DNA of 53,380 nt from Acidobacteriota bacterium (lineage in GTDB: Bacteria > Acidobacteriota > Blastocatellia > Pyrinomonadales > Pyrinomonadaceae), in contig JAFAOW010000247.1 of the NCBI GenBank assembly GCA_019247455.1, positions 1-53,380 on the forward strand, in the 5' to 3' direction. The position numbers and the translations under genes are program-made. Within the stretch, counting starts at the first letter, position 1. The number at the start of each line of letters is the position of its first letter. Below, one piece after another: positions 25,618 through 34,702 of this stretch. The notes under the pieces are model-generated. The model was not told the DNA's origin and did no database searches. It saw only the letters and a list, made by a program, of their open reading frames with translations.

Positions 25618-26304
25618 TCAAGTCATATTTCTCAGCCAATCGATCCAACCGAGATAAACTACGACCAGCCCAATGGTGTCAGAGAGCCCATGAGCGAGAA
25701 CGGTTAGCCACAGGTTTCGGCCGGATAGATAAAACGCCGAGCCCAGGATCAGAGCCGTCATACTGGTGTCGACAATACCGGTCGGCCCTTGGTAAAAATG
25801 ACCCAGGCCAAAGAGCATTGCGTGGGCAAGAATAGCGACCACCCACGCGCTCTTCGTATTTCCCAACAGTTGAGCAAGCCGCTGGAGGATGAACCCTCGA
25901 TATGAGATCTCCTCTCCAAAGGCTGCCAGTGTCCATATCAGCCCTAAATAGATCAGAAAGAGGGGGAGATTTCCTTTTATAGATTCAAAGTCGGAGAGAT
26001 CTGTGCCTTTTCCAGTGAGTCTCGTCAGCAAAGGCTCCGTTACAAAGGTGCTGAGAAGCTGTATGCCGATCGCAATGCCCGCCGCGGCACCTATCGTTTG
26101 CAGCCAATTCGCCTGTCGCCTGAATCCGAGCCATCCGAAACCCACCTTTCGAAGTCGGATCGATATGAGGGCAAGCGCGACGATGAACGGGGTTTCGCTT
26201 ACAGGAATGAACCCGAAGACATTTGCTCCGAGGAGGAAAAAGATCGCTAAGCCAAGCTCCAGAAAGATAAGAAGTTTGCTGTCGACCCACTTAGCCATAG
26301 GCAT
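25618..26304 (-). CDS. CPBP family intramembrane metalloprotease
   Basis: A polytopic membrane protein (228 residues) of the CPBP/Rce1-like glutamic-type protease family. The catalytic motif E-E-x-x-x-R is in [17 protein letters not shown]; the second motif is [14 protein letters not shown]; a third His/Asn-type position follows in [10 protein letters not shown]. About seven hydrophobic segments are visible. ATG at 26304 (or 26298) is preferred over the in-frame TTG at 26325 because AAGGAACAT lies right before it. With this start it overlaps the end of the ACMSD gene by 14 bp. Its role beside kynurenine genes and a toxin-antitoxin pair is unknown. Confidence 0.87.
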   Translation of the reverse strand: MPMAKWVDSKLLIFLELGLAIFFLLGANVFGFIPVSETPFIVALALISIRLRKVGFGWLGFRRQANWLQTIGAAAGIAIGIQLLSTFVTEPLLTRLTGKGTDLSDFESIKGNLPLFLIYLGLIWTLAAFGEEISYRGFILQRLAQLLGNTKSAWVVAILAHAMLFGLGHFYQGPTGIVDTSMTALILGSAFYLSGRNLWLTVLAHGLSDTIGLVVVYLGWIDWLRNMT

Positions 26305-27307
26305 ATGTTCCTTGGTCGAGATCAAGCCAGTTTAAAGCCGCTCCATGAAAAAGCATTGCTTTTATCTCATCCTCGTAGGATGCCGATTCGATCAGTTCTC
26401 CTGGGTTTGCCTCGCCGAGCGGAAACGGATAGTCGGTTCCAAGCATCACCTGGTCCGCGCCAACAAGCTTCAGAAGAAAATCCAATTTCTCTTTCGAATG
26501 CACCAGCGAATCGAAGTACATTCGTCCCAGATATCGCCTCGGGCTATGAGGATTATCGACGGCACACAGGTCGGGGCGCACGTTAAAACCATGCTCTATC
26601 CTTCCAAGCGTCGCAGGAAAGGATCCGCCGCCGTGGGCAAAACAGGTCCGCAAATTGGGCAGTTTCTCCAAAGTCCCTGAAAAGATAAGCGAGCAGATCG
26701 CCCGCGAAATTTCCGCAGGCATACCTACGAGCCAGGGCAGCCAATACTTCTGCATGTCCTTTTCCCCCATCATGTCCCACGGGTGGATAAACACTGCCAT
26801 GCCCAGTTCAGCGCACGCGGCAAAGAAATCAAAGAACTGCTGTTCTCCAAGATTGAGCTGATTGATGTTCGTACCGATCTCGACTCCGACGAGTCCGGTC
26901 GATTTGCAGTATTCGAGTTCCTTGATCGCGAGCTGGGTATCCTGCATCGGAACGGTTCCCAGTCCGACGAACCGCAGGGGAAACTCGTTCACAGCGGCAG
27001 CAATATTGTCATTAAGGAAGCGCGAGATCTCCGCTCCGTCCGCCGGCTTTGTCCAATAGCTGAACATCACCGGCACGGTGGAGAGGACCTGGACATTTAC
27101 ACCTGAGGCATCACATTCCTCGATCCTCGTCGCGGGGTCCCAGCAATTCTTCTCTACGTCGCGAAACTCGGTACCGTCGTCGCGGATCATCTTCGCGGAG
27201 CACGTCTTATAGTGATCGAGCGTAATGAACCCGCCGTAACCAAACTTTTCCCGCCACCGCGGAATATCAGGCGGAAGGATGTGCGTATGGACGTCGATCT
27301 TCAGCAT
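26291..27307 (-). CDS. nbaD: 2-amino-3-carboxymuconate-6-semialdehyde decarboxylase (ACMSD)
   Basis: An amidohydrolase-fold, Zn-dependent decarboxylase acting on the ring-opened product of 3-hydroxyanthranilate. It steers kynurenine carbon to 2-aminomuconate and away from NAD. The start is ATG at 27307 (338 residues), which begins [13 protein letters not shown] like characterised ACMSDs (336 residues in human); longer in-frame starts add unrelated sequence. Zinc ligands are His7 and His9, with [24 protein letters not shown] and the metal-binding aspartate in [39 protein letters not shown] and [12 protein letters not shown] are strongly ACMSD-like. The preceding enzyme, 3-hydroxyanthranilate dioxygenase, is not in the window. 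Confidence 0.95.
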   Translation of the reverse strand: MLKIDVHTHILPPDIPRWREKFGYGGFITLDHYKTCSAKMIRDDGTEFRDVEKNCWDPATRIEECDASGVNVQVLSTVPVMFSYWTKPADGAEISRFLNDNIAAAVNEFPLRFVGLGTVPMQDTQLAIKELEYCKSTGLVGVEIGTNINQLNLGEQQFFDFFAACAELGMAVFIHPWDMMGEKDMQKYWLPWLVGMPAEISRAICSLIFSGTLEKLPNLRTCFAHGGGSFPATLGRIEHGFNVRPDLCAVDNPHSPRRYLGRMYFDSLVHSKEKLDFLLKLVGADQVMLGTDYPFPLGEANPGELIESASYEDEIKAMLFHGAALNWLDLDQGTYAYG

Positions 27308-27404
27308 TGCGTACATTTTGGCATCACTCGCATCCATCACAAAAAGCGCAAAAAAGCGGGACATACAGAAGGTATATCCCGCGTTGCTGGTTAATAACAC
27401 TCGA

Positions 27405-30400
27405 TCACGGATCCATTCGATCCGGATCGTCGTTATCCTCCTCGCCCGGAGGACGTCCTCTGCCGCCACCAGGCCCGCCAAGTGTCGGCGGCTGGATGTA
27501 CGGGATCTTAGCCTCGAGCATCATTGCATTCAACGCTGCCAGATCGTCGCTGACGAGCTTACGCACTTCTTCGGCTGCGGGCGGCACGATCTTCGCGTAA
27601 ACATCGATCTGCGACAGCTCATAGTCCGTCGGGGCGGCCGACGCGCTTTCTATGGCTCCCGCGACCTGAGCCACTCGGGTTGCGATCGAAGGACGAAGTT
27701 CGACCAGGGCGGGCTGAGCAGCATTGTTTCCGGGCGACCAATTAGCGTCGTAGATCTTATTGATCTTCGCCAAGAGATCGGTCGCTGCCTTTCTTACGTT
27801 ATCGGGAATCCGCGGTGCATTTGGAGCCTTCCACGATTCGATGGCGTTCGTAAGGTTTGTGCGAAGCCCAGTTATCTGCGCCTGAGCTTGCTGCGCCTGC
27901 AGAACGATCGGCTGGAGTCGAGTCTGCGCCTCACGCTTCTTGTCCCTATCGGCTTGCGACATATTGATGCGGGGATCATCCATAACGCGAATGGTCTTCG
28001 ACAGCTCTTTCTCGCCGAGCTTGATCTTGACCGTGTAATCGCCGGGATCGACCCGGAAGCCCTGGCCCCCTCCGCCAAAGCCGAAGCCGCCTCCGCCGAA
28101 GCCGCCACCGCCTGCTCCGCCCCCACCTGGCGGAGTCACCGGACGCGTTCTCATATCCCATACAAAACGGTTGATCCCCTGCGTCGCAGTGCAGCCTCCG
28201 CCGCCGCCGCCGCCGAAGTTGAATCCGCCGCCGCCACCTCCGCCACCGCCGGGGAATCCGGCGGGCGGGCCCGCGGGAGCATTCGGGACGGGTCGGGTGC
28301 AGTTCTGGGTGCGGATGACAGTACCCTTAGAATCGGTGATCGTGATAGCCACGTTCGTACCTTGGGCAAGGGGTTCCTTCAGGTAGAAGTTAATGTACGC
28401 GCCAGCCGGCGGATTCTGACCATAGAACGCCTTGTCCGTCGTAAGAGATTTGTTATTCCATGGTCGGTACATTACTCCCGGACGCGGATCGAATAGGTAA
28501 ACATCGCTGTCGAGCACTTCCTGATTGATCTGCGACAAAGCAGTGATGTCGTCCATCACCCAGATCGAACGTCCATGAGTTCCGAGGATCAGGTCGTTGT
28601 CTCGCGGGTGGATGAGGATATCATCGACCGGCACAGTTGGCAGATTTTGACGGATCTGCGTCCACGAACCCCCGCGGTCGATCGATGCGAATAGACCGAA
28701 TTCCGTTCCGAGGAACAATAGGTTTGGATTCCTCGGATGCTCGCGGATCACGTGAGCGGTGCCATTGCTGTCCTTGAGGTTATTCTTGATCGACTTCCAG
28801 GTCTGCCCGTAGTCGGTCGTCACGTAAACGTACAAGGTAAAATCGCCCGAGCGATGTCCGTCGAAGGTCGCGTAGGCCGTTCCCTCGCCCGTCCTTGATG
28901 GGACGACACGGGTGACATACGTGCCTTTCGGAAGGCCCGGAACATTGCCAGCGACGTTCGTCCAGGTCTGGCCGTCCTTCGTCACCTGAAGATTGCCGTC
29001 GTCTGTGCCCACCCATAGAACATTCTTATTAAGGGGCGATTCGCCGATGACCGTGATGGCGGGCCAGTTCTCGACACCATCGAAACGCGAACGCGTATTC
29101 TTGTCGGTCACCTTGCCCATGATCGGCATCTTGTTCCGGTCTACGCCGGTCGTCAGGTCGACGTTGCCTACCTTGGTCCAGCTATCACCGCGGTTCGTCG
29201 ATTTAAAGAGGAAGTTGCCGCCGTAGTAGATCGTATTCGAGTCAAACGAAGAGATCACGATTGGCGAGTTCCATTCAAAGCGATAAAGGTTTTCCCCCTC
29301 CGCCTCGCGTGGACGGATGCTTTTGCTCTCGCCCGTGACCACGTTCCGGCGAAGAACGTTGCCGTCCTGCGACTCGGTGTAAACAATTGTCGTATCGTTC
29401 GGGTCGGGTTGAGCGTAAAAGCCGTCCCCACCGCCGATAGTGTACCAATCGTCGTTAGTGATACCGCGCGGATTCATCGACTGTGACGGTCCGCACCAGG
29501 CGTTGTTGTCCTGAAGGCCGCCGCAGATCTTGTAAGGCATCCCGTTGTCGGCGCCGACCTCATAAAACTGTCCGATCGGGACCGTGTTCGCGTAATCCCA
29601 AGTCTTCCCGCGATCCCAGGTGAAATTCACGCCGCCATCGTTACCCATCCACATGTGATCGGAGTTGTTCGGGTCGATCCAGATGGCGTGCGTATCGGCA
29701 TGCGGCGCCCGCGAGTTGTTGCCGGTCCATGTCTTGCCGCCGTCGTCGGAATGCTGCATTGTGACTCCCGCGAGCCATAAACGCTGGTCGTTATTCGGGT
29801 CCACACGAAGCTGTGAGAAGTACATCGGGCGGGGAACGGCGTCGATGTTAGACTGACGCGTCCATGTCTCGCCCTTGTCGGTGGAGCGGAAAACACCGCC
29901 ATTTGCGTGCTCAACGCTCACATAAACGATATTTGGGTCCTTCGGATAAACTGTTATCCCGATGCGGCCGGTCTCGAGAACGCCCTCGGCGTTCGGCGCA
30001 GCGGCGTCGGTATCATAGGGCATCCCTTTGACGACCTTGGTCCAGGTGTCGCCGCCGTCGATGCTTTTATAAAGGCCACTCTCCGGGCCAGATCCGTTAA
30101 AGCCGAATACCGTCCTGCGGCGTTGATACATCGCGGCGTAAAGGATCGTCGGGCTCTCCGGATCGATCGCAATATCGGTCGCGCCGGTGTCGGGGCTCAC
30201 CTTTAACACCTGCTCCCATGTCTTACCGCCGTCCTTCGTGCGATAAACGCCACGCTCAGGATTGGGGCCCCAAAGGTTGCCGAGCGCCGCGACGAAAACA
30301 ACGTCAGGATTGTGCGGATCTACGACGATTCGCGCGATAGCGTATGAATTCGGCAGGCCCATGAATTTCCACGTCTTACCGGCGTCCATCGACTTGTAAA

Positions 30401-30845
30401 TACCGGCTCCCCACGAAGCGCTCTGGCGATTGTTCGCCTCGCCCGTACCGGCCCACACGATCGAAGGGTTCGACGGCGTGATAGCGATATCGCCGATCGA
30501 CGGCACGGCCTCCTTATCAAAGGTGAACGTCCAGGACGTGCCTCCATTCACCGATTTGAGAATGCCGCCGGCCGCAGTTGCCACATACACGGTGCGGGGG
30601 TCGCTTGGAACGGCCTCGATATCGTCGATGCGGCCGCCCATGACTGCTGGACCGATCTCACGAAACCGAAGCCCCGAGATCGCGTTGGCAAAGGTGTTCT
30701 TTGCCGGTGCGGGCGTCGGCGTTGCTGCTGGTGTCGGGGTTGGCTTCGGTGTAGGCGTTTTCTTTTGCCCGAACGACGGCAAAACGAAGATGGATAGTAT
30801 TAGGAGAGACGCAAATACGCCTGTCCAAGAGCGGAAAGATCTCAT
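27405..30845 (-). CDS. Giant secreted Asp-box (BNR/sortilin-like beta-propeller) protein
   Basis: A 1146-residue exported protein. The signal peptide is about 26 residues ending near VLPSFGQ, then a Pro/Thr/Ala linker ([13 protein letters not shown]). At least nine Asp-box repeats (S-x-D-x-G-x-T-W) span about residues 80-760: [90 protein letters not shown]. This predicts two seven-bladed propellers, as in sortilin-like (VPS10) and GH74-type proteins. After residue 800 there is a beta-sandwich-like stretch, two poly-Gly tracts (one GGGGGGGGG) and a coiled helical C-terminus. No catalytic glycosidase pair is recognised. The family is expanded in Acidobacteria; function is unknown. Confidence 0.85.
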   Translation of the reverse strand: MRSFRSWTGVFASLLILSIFVLPSFGQKKTPTPKPTPTPAATPTPAPAKNTFANAISGLRFREIGPAVMGGRIDDIEAVPSDPRTVYVATAAGGILKSVNGGTSWTFTFDKEAVPSIGDIAITPSNPSIVWAGTGEANNRQSASWGAGIYKSMDAGKTWKFMGLPNSYAIARIVVDPHNPDVVFVAALGNLWGPNPERGVYRTKDGGKTWEQVLKVSPDTGATDIAIDPESPTILYAAMYQRRRTVFGFNGSGPESGLYKSIDGGDTWTKVVKGMPYDTDAAAPNAEGVLETGRIGITVYPKDPNIVYVSVEHANGGVFRSTDKGETWTRQSNIDAVPRPMYFSQLRVDPNNDQRLWLAGVTMQHSDDGGKTWTGNNSRAPHADTHAIWIDPNNSDHMWMGNDGGVNFTWDRGKTWDYANTVPIGQFYEVGADNGMPYKICGGLQDNNAWCGPSQSMNPRGITNDDWYTIGGGDGFYAQPDPNDTTIVYTESQDGNVLRRNVVTGESKSIRPREAEGENLYRFEWNSPIVISSFDSNTIYYGGNFLFKSTNRGDSWTKVGNVDLTTGVDRNKMPIMGKVTDKNTRSRFDGVENWPAITVIGESPLNKNVLWVGTDDGNLQVTKDGQTWTNVAGNVPGLPKGTYVTRVVPSRTGEGTAYATFDGHRSGDFTLYVYVTTDYGQTWKSIKNNLKDSNGTAHVIREHPRNPNLLFLGTEFGLFASIDRGGSWTQIRQNLPTVPVDDILIHPRDNDLILGTHGRSIWVMDDITALSQINQEVLDSDVYLFDPRPGVMYRPWNNKSLTTDKAFYGQNPPAGAYINFYLKEPLAQGTNVAITITDSKGTVIRTQNCTRPVPNAPAGPPAGFPGGGGGGGGGFNFGGGGGGGCTATQGINRFVWDMRTRPVTPPGGGGAGGGGFGGGGFGFGGGGQGFRVDPGDYTVKIKLGEKELSKTIRVMDDPRINMSQADRDKKREAQTRLQPIVLQAQQAQAQITGLRTNLTNAIESWKAPNAPRIPDNVRKAATDLLAKINKIYDANWSPGNNAAQPALVELRPSIATRVAQVAGAIESASAAPTDYELSQIDVYAKIVPPAAEEVRKLVSDDLAALNAMMLEAKIPYIQPPTLGGPGGGRGRPPGEEDNDDPDRMDP

Positions 30846-31222
30846 CGCTGGCTCCTTTTAGAACTCAAGTTTTATTAGAACGGAATCAGCCAAATGGCAG
30901 TTGTAGCTTGTCCGAATGCCTAACAATTTAGTGTTAAACCACCCGAAACGCAACCGCAATACGGTATTTACAAAGGAATTTACAAAAATTTACAATCAAT
31001 CAAACGGGGTCCGGCTTGCTTACATTGCGATATTCTTGGTTTCGCCTTGAATCGCAGAAACGCAGACGTGACCCCAATTTCTGACCCCTCAACAAAAGGG
31101 CCCGACGGAGGCTCTTGCTTGCTGTAGACAAACCGGCACACCCGTGGCATTATTCCGTCACACTTTGCCAAACCGTTGTCTGACCCCAGAAGTCCTGTGA
31201 GATCTGAGGAGGAGCCATAGCA
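30846..31222. other. Intergenic region with repeated TTTACAAA words
   Basis: The 377 bp between the divergent Asp-box and small membrane protein genes contain no coding frame I can support. Three near-identical words lie at 30967-30974, 30979-30986 (both TTTACAAA) and 30989-30996 (TTTACAAT), with 12- and 10-bp spacing, about 120 bp upstream of the Asp-box gene. Three copies of TGACCCC occur at 31069-31075, 31082-31088 and 31181-31187. A ribosome site GAGGAGGAGCC precedes the gene at 31223. Confidence 0.45.
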
Positions 31223-31447
31223 ATGAACTGGCCAATATTTGGGATAGCTATCATCCTATTACTCGGCGGCGTGGCGTCGATCGTCTGGGCCACGAGCTTC
31301 GGCGCCTTTACGGGCGTACTAAGGATAGTCGAAGAGTTTCTGCCCGATCCCCTGCAGTCAAATCTAAGACGCATTGTAAACACCGCCTTTGGGATCTTGG
31401 TAATCCTCATCGGCCTGTTCCTGATGTACGCCGCAAGGCGTCCATAG
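31223..31447 (+). CDS. Small two-helix membrane protein, unknown function
   Basis: A 74-residue protein. The first hydrophobic helix spans residues 5-24 (FGIAIILLLGGVASIVWA), an amphipathic loop follows with VEEFLPDPLQSNLRRIV, then a second helix at about 52-70 (AFGILVILIGLFLMYAA) and a basic end ARRP. A very good ribosome site (GAGGAGGAG) and this regular topology support it as real. I do not recognise a family. A short hairpin GGCTGC-AAG-GCAGCC (31448-31462) follows the stop but lacks a T-run. Confidence 0.7.
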   Translation: MNWPIFGIAIILLLGGVASIVWATSFGAFTGVLRIVEEFLPDPLQSNLRRIVNTAFGILVILIGLFLMYAARRP

Positions 31448-31684
31448 GGCTGCAAGGCAGCCGGGAGCAACGGGCCAGTGGACCGCTCACAAGCAACGCT
31501 GTGCCCCCCCTCGTTCGCAAACGCCGCCATTCTCCCGCAGGTACCAGCCGATTAGCTTTCCCAACCCGGGGATTGGTCCGTCATCCTGTTTCTTACACGT
31601 GCAACTTTTGCAACTTTGGGTTGGGTTGATTGTTTAAGGGACAGCGAAGAGATTTCGCTAGTCGCTACAAGAGGAGAACCCAAA

Positions 31685-32296
31685 ATGAAACGATCACAAA
31701 TTGTTAAGTACATCTGCGCCTTGGCGGTGCTGTTGGCGAGCTGCGTCGCGGTGAGCGCACAGAATTCTTTTGACAACGCCAATTCAAACTATGACGTATC
31801 GCTGCACCTGATCATCGGATCGGATGAGGCCGGCACCAAGGGAGACATCCCCAATGACTTGGGGAATGTGACGAAGGCGATCAAGAACCAGTTCGGCTTT
31901 GCCAACTACCGCCTCGCGAGCACCTTCCAGGGACGTCTTGCGAACTCGGGCAGCTTCAGCTACAAGAGCACGTCAAATATTTTTGGCAAAGAGAGCACTC
32001 AGGCGATGCAGTCCTTTCTCGAGTGGAATATCGCCGGATTTCACGTCATGGCGCCCGCGGGCAGCTCGAGAGCTTTTGTATCCGATGGTTTTAATTTCGG
32101 TGCACGCGTACCGGTGCTGACGAATGTCGCGAGCACTGACGGCAAAAGTTCGACGATCACGAACTACGAGCCGATCGGATTGACGCTTCGGACCGTGGGG
32201 CTCAAGGAGAACGTCCCGACGATGATCGGCACGCTGAACCTGCCGGGTACGAGCGGAACGATATTCTTGGTGGTCACGGTGAGGTCGGCGGACTGA
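31685..32296 (+). CDS. Secreted protein of unknown function beside sigma/anti-sigma genes
   Basis: A 203-residue exported protein. ATG at 31685 is chosen for its ribosome site AAGAGGAGAACC; a longer frame from 31616 lacks one. The signal peptide spans about residues 1-27 (VLLASCVAVSAQ). The mature part is beta-rich with no cysteines: VSLHLIIGSDEAG, IPNDLGNVTKAIKNQFGF, TFQGRLANSGSFSYKS, and IGTLNLPGTSGTIFLVVTV at the end. It resembles periplasmic beta-sandwich proteins but I cannot name a family. It precedes an ECF sigma factor gene and a PDZ-bearing membrane protein in the same orientation, so it may be part of the same signalling unit or a target of it. Confidence 0.75.
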   Translation: MKRSQIVKYICALAVLLASCVAVSAQNSFDNANSNYDVSLHLIIGSDEAGTKGDIPNDLGNVTKAIKNQFGFANYRLASTFQGRLANSGSFSYKSTSNIFGKESTQAMQSFLEWNIAGFHVMAPAGSSRAFVSDGFNFGARVPVLTNVASTDGKSSTITNYEPIGLTLRTVGLKENVPTMIGTLNLPGTSGTIFLVVTVRSAD

Positions 32297-32421
32297 GATC
32301 AGTAGGCAGTAAGCGGTAGGCAGGCAGGAAATTGAAAAAGTTCTGCGTTTCGCTTACGCCCTTGTTTATGCGCGGGCCTCTGTAATATGGAACAAAAGTT
32401 CACCGGGAGCGTGTTCAGTTT

Positions 32422-32449
32422 GGAACTTAAAGCGAGTTCTGTTGTAAAT
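32422..32449 (+). promoter_or_regulatory. ECF-type (sigmaE-like) promoter candidate
   Basis: GGAACTT (32422-32428) is an exact match to the well-known sigmaE/ECF -35 element. GTAAAT lies 15 bp further on as a possible -10. It lies 33 bp before the first possible start codon of the ECF sigma gene, which suggests autoregulation. The -10 is not diagnostic. Confidence 0.45.
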
Positions 32450-32460
32450 AGTATGGATGT

Positions 32461-33093
32461 ATGGCGGCATCATACGCGGAAATTCAAGGCATGGAGGCAC
32501 TTACGGCTCCTATGTCTGAGACGCGCACGAGCGACCATGCACTCATAGAGGCAACGCGAAGCGGCGACGAGGCCGCCTTCGCTGAGATAGTTTCGCGGTA
32601 TAAGAGCCCGATAACGAATTATCTCTATCGCTTTTTGAATGATTACGAAGAGGCTGTAGACCTGGCACAGGAGACATTTGTCAGGGTCTATTTCGCACTC
32701 GATCGTTATCACACACAGTTTGCGTTCTCGACGTACATATACCGCATCGCGACAAATCTCGCGATCAGCGAGATACGGCGTCGAAAGCGCAGAAGGCTCC
32801 TGTCGCTGACCGGTCTTTATCAAACAGAGGAGGACCGTGATACCGAGTTTCAGCCGCCCGATGAAAGGCCGCGTCCGGACGCAAACCTTTTGGAGGACGA
32901 GAAGAGCCGAATGATAGGCAGGGCGATCGCCGCTTTGCCCGAAAAATACCGCGTCGCCGTGATCTTGCGCGACATCCAGGGACGCGCTTACGAGGAGATC
33001 GCGGAAATAATGGAGCTTGGCCTTGGTACGACAAAGTCACGGATCAGCCGTGGACGAGGCCTGCTCAAAGAAAAGCTACAGGATTATCTATAG
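32461..33093 (+). CDS. ECF-subfamily RNA polymerase sigma factor
   Basis: A 210-residue alternative sigma factor (sigma70 family, RpoE-like). Region 2 is seen at about 25-95: DEAAFAEIVSRYKSPITNYL, DYEEAVDLAQETFVRVY and the -10-binding FSTYIYRIATNLAISEIRRR. A charged linker is followed by region 4 at about 150-205: LPEKYRVAVILRDIQGRAYE, EIAEIMELGLGTTKSRISRG and RGLLKEKL. In-frame ATGs at 32491 and 32512 are alternatives; none has a strong ribosome site. It is followed 30 bp later by a membrane protein with an anti-sigma-like N-terminus, the usual order for ECF operons. Confidence 0.95.
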   Translation: MAASYAEIQGMEALTAPMSETRTSDHALIEATRSGDEAAFAEIVSRYKSPITNYLYRFLNDYEEAVDLAQETFVRVYFALDRYHTQFAFSTYIYRIATNLAISEIRRRKRRRLLSLTGLYQTEEDRDTEFQPPDERPRPDANLLEDEKSRMIGRAIAALPEKYRVAVILRDIQGRAYEEIAEIMELGLGTTKSRISRGRGLLKEKLQDYL

Positions 33094-33123
33094 CTTGCTA
33101 GAGGGTAAGTGAGGACCCACCCA

Positions 33124-33888
33124 ATGCAAGAGCAGTTTGAGAATAACGAGATCAGCCGTCTGCTCGGCGGTCTCGACAAGGTGGAAGCCCCGGGCGATTT
33201 TGATTTCCGGTTGAAGGCGAGGATCGCCGCGGGGCGGCCTGTCGAGAGTGCGCCGACATTTGGATGGCTGAAAGCCGCAGTGCCGCTCGTGCTGCTTTTG
33301 GGCATCGGCGGATACTTCGGTTATCGCGCTTTCAGAGCGCAGCCCGTCGCTGAGCGACCGCGTGTAGCCGAGGCACCGAACACCGTTCAGCCCGGACCGG
33401 TCGTCACAGAACCTTCAGTGATTCCGCAGGCCGAGAACCCGATCGTCGCAAGCAGCGAGCCGAAGAAAGACAATTCTGTTCCTAGGCTCGATAAGGGTAA
33501 GGGGGCCGCTCCGAAGGCAGCCGAAATGCCGGGCGGGGGATCTTTCGAAGAGGCGCAGATCGAATCGAATCGCGTTTACCCAAAAGGCGTCGATCCGCGA
33601 AAGGCGGTGGACACGGCAAAGCCGCCGATGGCGATCGGACGACTGCCGCTGTCGAGCGTACTTTCGATCGCGGGTGTAAACGGTGCTATGAACGACGGCG
33701 GCTGGCGGGTTTCCTCGGTTGTCGACAAGAGCATGGCTGCGCGAGCCGGAGTAAAAGCTGACGATGTGATCGAGGCGATCAACGACCAGCCGATCAAAGC
33801 GAATATGGACCTGCCGGCGAACTTTGCGCTGAAGAGCCTGCGAGTTAAACGCGGCGGTAATACGGTCACGATCCCGCTGAAGAATTAG
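33124..33888 (+). CDS. Membrane-bound anti-sigma-like protein with periplasmic PDZ domain
   Basis: A 254-residue bitopic protein directly downstream of the ECF sigma gene. ATG at 33124 is preferred (AGTGAGGAC upstream); a GTG 15 nt earlier is possible. The cytoplasmic N-terminus (about 1-50; ISRLLGGLDKVEAPGDFDFRL) resembles Acidobacterial anti-sigma factors; there is no HxxxCxxC zinc motif. One transmembrane helix (about 51-70, VPLVLLLGIGGYFGYRAF) is followed by a Pro/Ala/Glu linker (70-130) and a C-terminal PDZ domain (about 180-254: WRVSSVVDKSMAARAGVKA, DDVIEAINDQPI, LRVKRGGNTVTIPL). It is inferred to bind the sigma factor and sense unfolded or C-terminal peptides in the periplasm. A terminator follows. 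Confidence 0.8.
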   Translation: MQEQFENNEISRLLGGLDKVEAPGDFDFRLKARIAAGRPVESAPTFGWLKAAVPLVLLLGIGGYFGYRAFRAQPVAERPRVAEAPNTVQPGPVVTEPSVIPQAENPIVASSEPKKDNSVPRLDKGKGAAPKAAEMPGGGSFEEAQIESNRVYPKGVDPRKAVDTAKPPMAIGRLPLSSVLSIAGVNGAMNDGGWRVSSVVDKSMAARAGVKADDVIEAINDQPIKANMDLPANFALKSLRVKRGGNTVTIPLKN

Positions 33889-33912
33889 GAGCTTGCTTAT
33901 TGCAGCGATATG

Positions 33913-33937
33913 AGACCGGGTTTTGACCCGGTCTTTT
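33913..33937 (+). terminator. Rho-independent terminator of the sigma/anti-sigma operon
   Basis: An 8-bp perfect stem, AGACCGGG (33913-33920) with CCCGGTCT (33927-33934), loop TTTTGA, then TTTT. It lies 24 bp after the stop and overlaps the stop codon of the convergent membrane protein gene. Confidence 0.85.
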
Positions 33938-34667
33938 ATTTGGTCAATGAGCGGGGTGTAAGATAGAGCCCGATCAGATAGAGAGCCAGGGTAAAGAACT
34001 GAGCGTAGCCCGTGGCCGCGGAATATCGCGGAAGGTCGAGCAGCCAGGTGAAGGCTTCACGGCCGGGGTTGTTGAAAATTCGCTGAAGCCAGCCGTCGCC
34101 GGTCGGAGCGGTCAGATTCGCGAGCACTAAGTATTTAACGACGAACGCCATTCCAAACAGGGCCGCAAGACTCTTGAGCAGCCGTTTGGTGTCGAACTCG
34201 GAAAAAAGGTTGTTCCAGAGCGTCCAGATAAAGCAAAAGCCGACGACCCACATCGGCAGGCCTTGTTCCGGGATCAGCGAGTTGAATAGCTGAACGGATG
34301 CGGTAAAGAGCGTGAGAAGGATAGCGGCGTTTGCAGCGTTTTGAACGCCTGTTGAGCTGTGTGAAAACCAGCCTCCAATATCAATGAGATGTGCCCTTAT
34401 ATAAAGGACGAGGATCACCGAGGCGAAAACGAGGCAAATTAGTGCAGGCTTTATGAAAAGGAAGGCATTGTCGGCCTCGGCGAATCTCAGGCCGCCGAGA
34501 AAGGTGACGGCGAGGAAGATAAGAGGGAGGAGGATGTAGCTTGTAGATGTTGGATGGTAGATGGTTGATCCTTGAAGGTCTTTGTCCTCAGACACAGCGA
34601 TCTCGGCGTCGATGACCTCGAGATCATCGGCAGGACGTGGCTTGGTCTGAAGTGTCTTCTGGCTCAT
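33936..34667 (-). CDS. Polytopic membrane protein, unknown function
   Basis: A 243-residue protein. A cytoplasmic N-terminus of about 45 charged residues is followed by about six hydrophobic segments, including ILLPLIFLAVTFLGGL, LFIKPALICLVFASVILVLYI, AAILLTLFTASVQLF and FFTLALYLIGLYL near the end. No known motif or catalytic residue is recognised. It is the downstream partner of the gene at 34703-35197; a perfect hairpin lies between them. Convergent with the sigma/anti-sigma operon. Confidence 0.75.
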   Translation of the reverse strand: MSQKTLQTKPRPADDLEVIDAEIAVSEDKDLQGSTIYHPTSTSYILLPLIFLAVTFLGGLRFAEADNAFLFIKPALICLVFASVILVLYIRAHLIDIGGWFSHSSTGVQNAANAAILLTLFTASVQLFNSLIPEQGLPMWVVGFCFIWTLWNNLFSEFDTKRLLKSLAALFGMAFVVKYLVLANLTAPTGDGWLQRIFNNPGREAFTWLLDLPRYSAATGYAQFFTLALYLIGLYLTPRSLTK

Positions 34668-34674
34668 CGAACTG

Positions 34675-34701
34675 ACCGCCCGCTTATGCGGGCGGTTCTG
34701 A
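34675..34701. repeat. Perfect intergenic hairpin, REP-like
   Basis: ACCGCCCGC (34675-34683), loop TTAT, GCGGGCGGT (34688-34696): a perfect 9-bp stem with no T-run on either strand. It extends into CGGTTCTGA (34693-34701), the reverse complement of TCAGAACCG found at the palindrome at 18348. It lies between two co-directional genes, where it might stabilise or separate transcript segments. Confidence 0.5.
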
Positions 34702-34702
34702 A

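Noticed and set aside
27308-27481. 58-residue N-terminal extension of ACMSD
   Set aside because: Characterised ACMSDs begin directly with the M-x-I-D-x-H-x-H strand; the extension would run into the Asp-box gene end.
27279-28496. Long plus-strand frame opposite the Asp-box protein and ACMSD genes
   Set aside because: It is the complement of two well-supported genes, its sequence is Arg/Ser/Ala-rich with no motif, and it has no ribosome site.
34675-34696. Rho-independent terminator
   Set aside because: The stem is perfect but no T-run follows on either strand; kept as a REP-like palindrome.
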